Virus record (IMG/VR): IMGVR_UViG_3300032287_004411
Coordinates: 1-20,542 of that record
DNA: 20,542 bases
Direction: 5' to 3' (one strand)
Source of the DNA: a virus
Shown here: positions 19,663 to 20,542 of the stretch, piece after piece
Numbering within the stretch: position 1 is the stretch's first letter
Layout: the number at the start of each line of letters is the position of its first letter
Position numbers and translations under genes: made by a program
The notes under the pieces: model-generated
Database searches by the model: none
Told to the model about the DNA's origin: nothing
What the model saw: the letters and a program-made list of their open reading frames with translations, nothing else

Positions 19663-19983
19663 TTAGTTACAGATTTGTTGCTGGCCCAGATACTGGCCAT
19701 ACACATTGTACACTGACTCGACGCGACACTGACGTTGCAGTGCAAAGGGGTCGCCCTGCGGTGGGCCGAAGTCGCGATCGCGATACACAATCACTGGCGG
19801 TGCCTGATGATATACTGTAGGCGGTGGAGCATAGATGGGGTACGCAGGCTGCACATAGACAGTGCGCGGCTGTGTGAGTATGTTGCCAATGATTAGGCCA
19901 CCAATAAATGCACCAGCGTCGGCATGCGCAGGCGCAGTGGCGAGCAAGGAAACAGTGGCAAGAGCCAATACAATCTTTTTCAT
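19663..19983 (-). CDS. exported proline/tyrosine-rich protein
   Basis: A 106-residue precursor. Residues 1-21 (MKKIVLALATVSLLATAPAHA) are a signal peptide. A short glycine-rich helix (AGAFIGGLIIGNIL) follows, then a Pro/Tyr/Val-rich stretch (YVQPAYPIYAPPPTVY and on) and a terminal region with two cysteines that could form a disulfide. It resembles small bacterial envelope proteins and would sit in the periplasm. AAGGAG lies 5 nt before the ATG. Role unknown. Confidence 0.75.
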   Translation of the reverse strand: MKKIVLALATVSLLATAPAHADAGAFIGGLIIGNILTQPRTVYVQPAYPIYAPPPTVYHQAPPVIVYRDRDFGPPQGDPFALQRQCRVESVYNVYGQYLGQQQICN

Positions 19984-19992
19984 GTCTACTCC

Positions 19993-20178
19993 TTAGAATG
20001 TAGTTACAATCACTGGACTGGGTTTGCGCACACTATTGCGCGCACGACCCAGACCGCGGCCAACCTTGGCCTTGCGCTCACGCTGCACAGCGGCCTTGCT
20101 GACTTTCTTCACGGGTTCGGCCTCCCGACGGAAGATATAACAACGGGTATTCTCAACAACTTCAATGGTTACATTCAT
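19993..20178 (-). CDS. 61-residue strongly basic protein
   Basis: MNVTIEVVENTRCYIFRREAE then KKVSKAAVQRERKAKVGRGLGRARNSVRK: a short strand-forming start and a highly basic, arginine/lysine-rich second half, suggesting nucleic-acid binding (inference). AGGG precedes the ATG. It is the first gene after a perfect extended -10 promoter at 20211-20239, so it is probably early expressed. Confidence 0.68.
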   Translation of the reverse strand: MNVTIEVVENTRCYIFRREAEPVKKVSKAAVQRERKAKVGRGLGRARNSVRKPSPVIVTTF

Positions 20179-20210
20179 TTTCTAGGCCCTTTCTCATTTA
20201 ACGTACCATT

Positions 20211-20239
20211 ATTATAGCACCTTTTCACTGGTTTGTCAA
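20211..20239 (-). promoter_or_regulatory. perfect sigma70 promoter for the basic-protein operon
   Basis: TTGACA (20239-20234), 17 nt, TATAAT (20216-20211), with TGC immediately before the -10, as in the ligase promoter. GC precedes the -35 in both. The start near 20204 gives a leader of about 26 nt to the ATG at 20178. Confidence 0.88.
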
Positions 20240-20268
20240 GCCCAGAAAACATCAATGAAATCAATGGG

Positions 20269-20541
20269 TTATACAGTCTCTTTGGCGGCAGGTGCCTGTT
20301 TTTCAGGCAGAATACCTGGAAAAGCCTTGCGAACCATGCCTTCAGTCAAGCCTTTGTACTTCTTCTGCAGAGCCTTGTCTTTAAGCGCCACCAACATCTC
20401 GGCTTCAATGGCATTCACGCCCTCCAGCATTTGGATGTAGATGTTTTCTATCTGCAGGCGTTTGAGATTTTTAGGACGGCGTGGATGATCTTTGATAATC
20501 AAATACAGGCGACGGCTCTCGGCATAGAAGTTACTCTCAGC
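20269..20541 (-). CDS. phage protein of unknown function, 5' end beyond window
   Basis: The C-terminal 90 codons of a gene whose start lies off the right edge: the frame is open to the last base. It reads SNFYAESRRLYLIIKDHP, then RLQIENIYIQMLEGVNAIEAEML, then KKYKGLTEGMVRKAFPGILPE. The AESRRLY, LEG(V/L)-EAE-L and KYKGLT-x-AFPG segments resemble a small protein family shared by T4-like phages (possibly DUF6433-like, from memory). Function unknown. The consensus promoter for the next gene lies just after its stop. Confidence 0.65.
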   Translation of the reverse strand, partial: AESNFYAESRRLYLIIKDHPRRPKNLKRLQIENIYIQMLEGVNAIEAEMLVALKDKALQKKYKGLTEGMVRKAFPGILPEKQAPAAKETV

Positions 20542-20542
20542 C

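Overview
The window is a dense block of a tailed-phage genome, most likely a T4-like myovirus of a Gram-negative aquatic bacterium. Every supported gene lies on the minus strand, so transcription runs from position 20542 towards 1. Genes are short, packed, and often joined by ATGA start/stop overlaps. Hallmarks are a T4-type ATP-dependent DNA ligase, PhoH, a DsbA-like late-transcription protein, UV damage endonuclease, a RecB-like exonuclease, two cell-wall hydrolases, and TATAAATA late-promoter motifs. Host identity is inferred. A PqqA-type peptide and a circularly permuted tmRNA together point to a proteobacterium that makes PQQ, plausibly a betaproteobacterial methylotroph. No database search was possible.

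Layout in transcription order. 20541-18022: small, mostly unknown phage proteins, several membrane or exported, ending with a DsbA-like protein; two consensus sigma70 promoters and one internal promoter lie here. 17966-14976: a 47-aa protein, DNA ligase, and a chain of six small coupled genes, driven by a perfect sigma70 promoter. 14912-12456: UV endonuclease with its own promoter, two small genes each preceded by TATAAATA exactly 5 nt before the ATG, then phoH between two terminators. 12409-6540: a glycan cassette with GDP-mannose 4,6-dehydratase, a DUF6165-like protein, two methyltransferases, and glycosyltransferase-like proteins, most of them joined by ATGA overlaps. 6527-3487: GH19 endolysin, another methyltransferase, exonuclease, a 2OG-Fe(II) oxygenase-like protein lacking its distal histidine, and an SGNH hydrolase.

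3480-1833 is the most unusual part. It holds a permuted two-piece tmRNA gene (acceptor piece, intervening segment, coding piece with tag ANDEQFALAA). After it come a secreted Ala/Lys/Pro-rich protein, an outer-membrane beta-barrel with a C-terminal Phe, and a 23-codon pqqA. These look like accessory genes that rework host trans-translation, the outer membrane and PQQ cofactor supply. 1774-952 is a probable lysis pair (membrane-anchored SleB-type hydrolase and holin-like protein). A DxD glycosyltransferase runs off the left edge.

Regulation is unusually legible. Eight sigma70-type promoters all have exactly 17-bp spacers. Three exact TATAAATA motifs mark late genes. Three intrinsic terminators can be seen. 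No coding signal, tRNA, CRISPR array, insertion sequence or attachment site was found on the plus strand.
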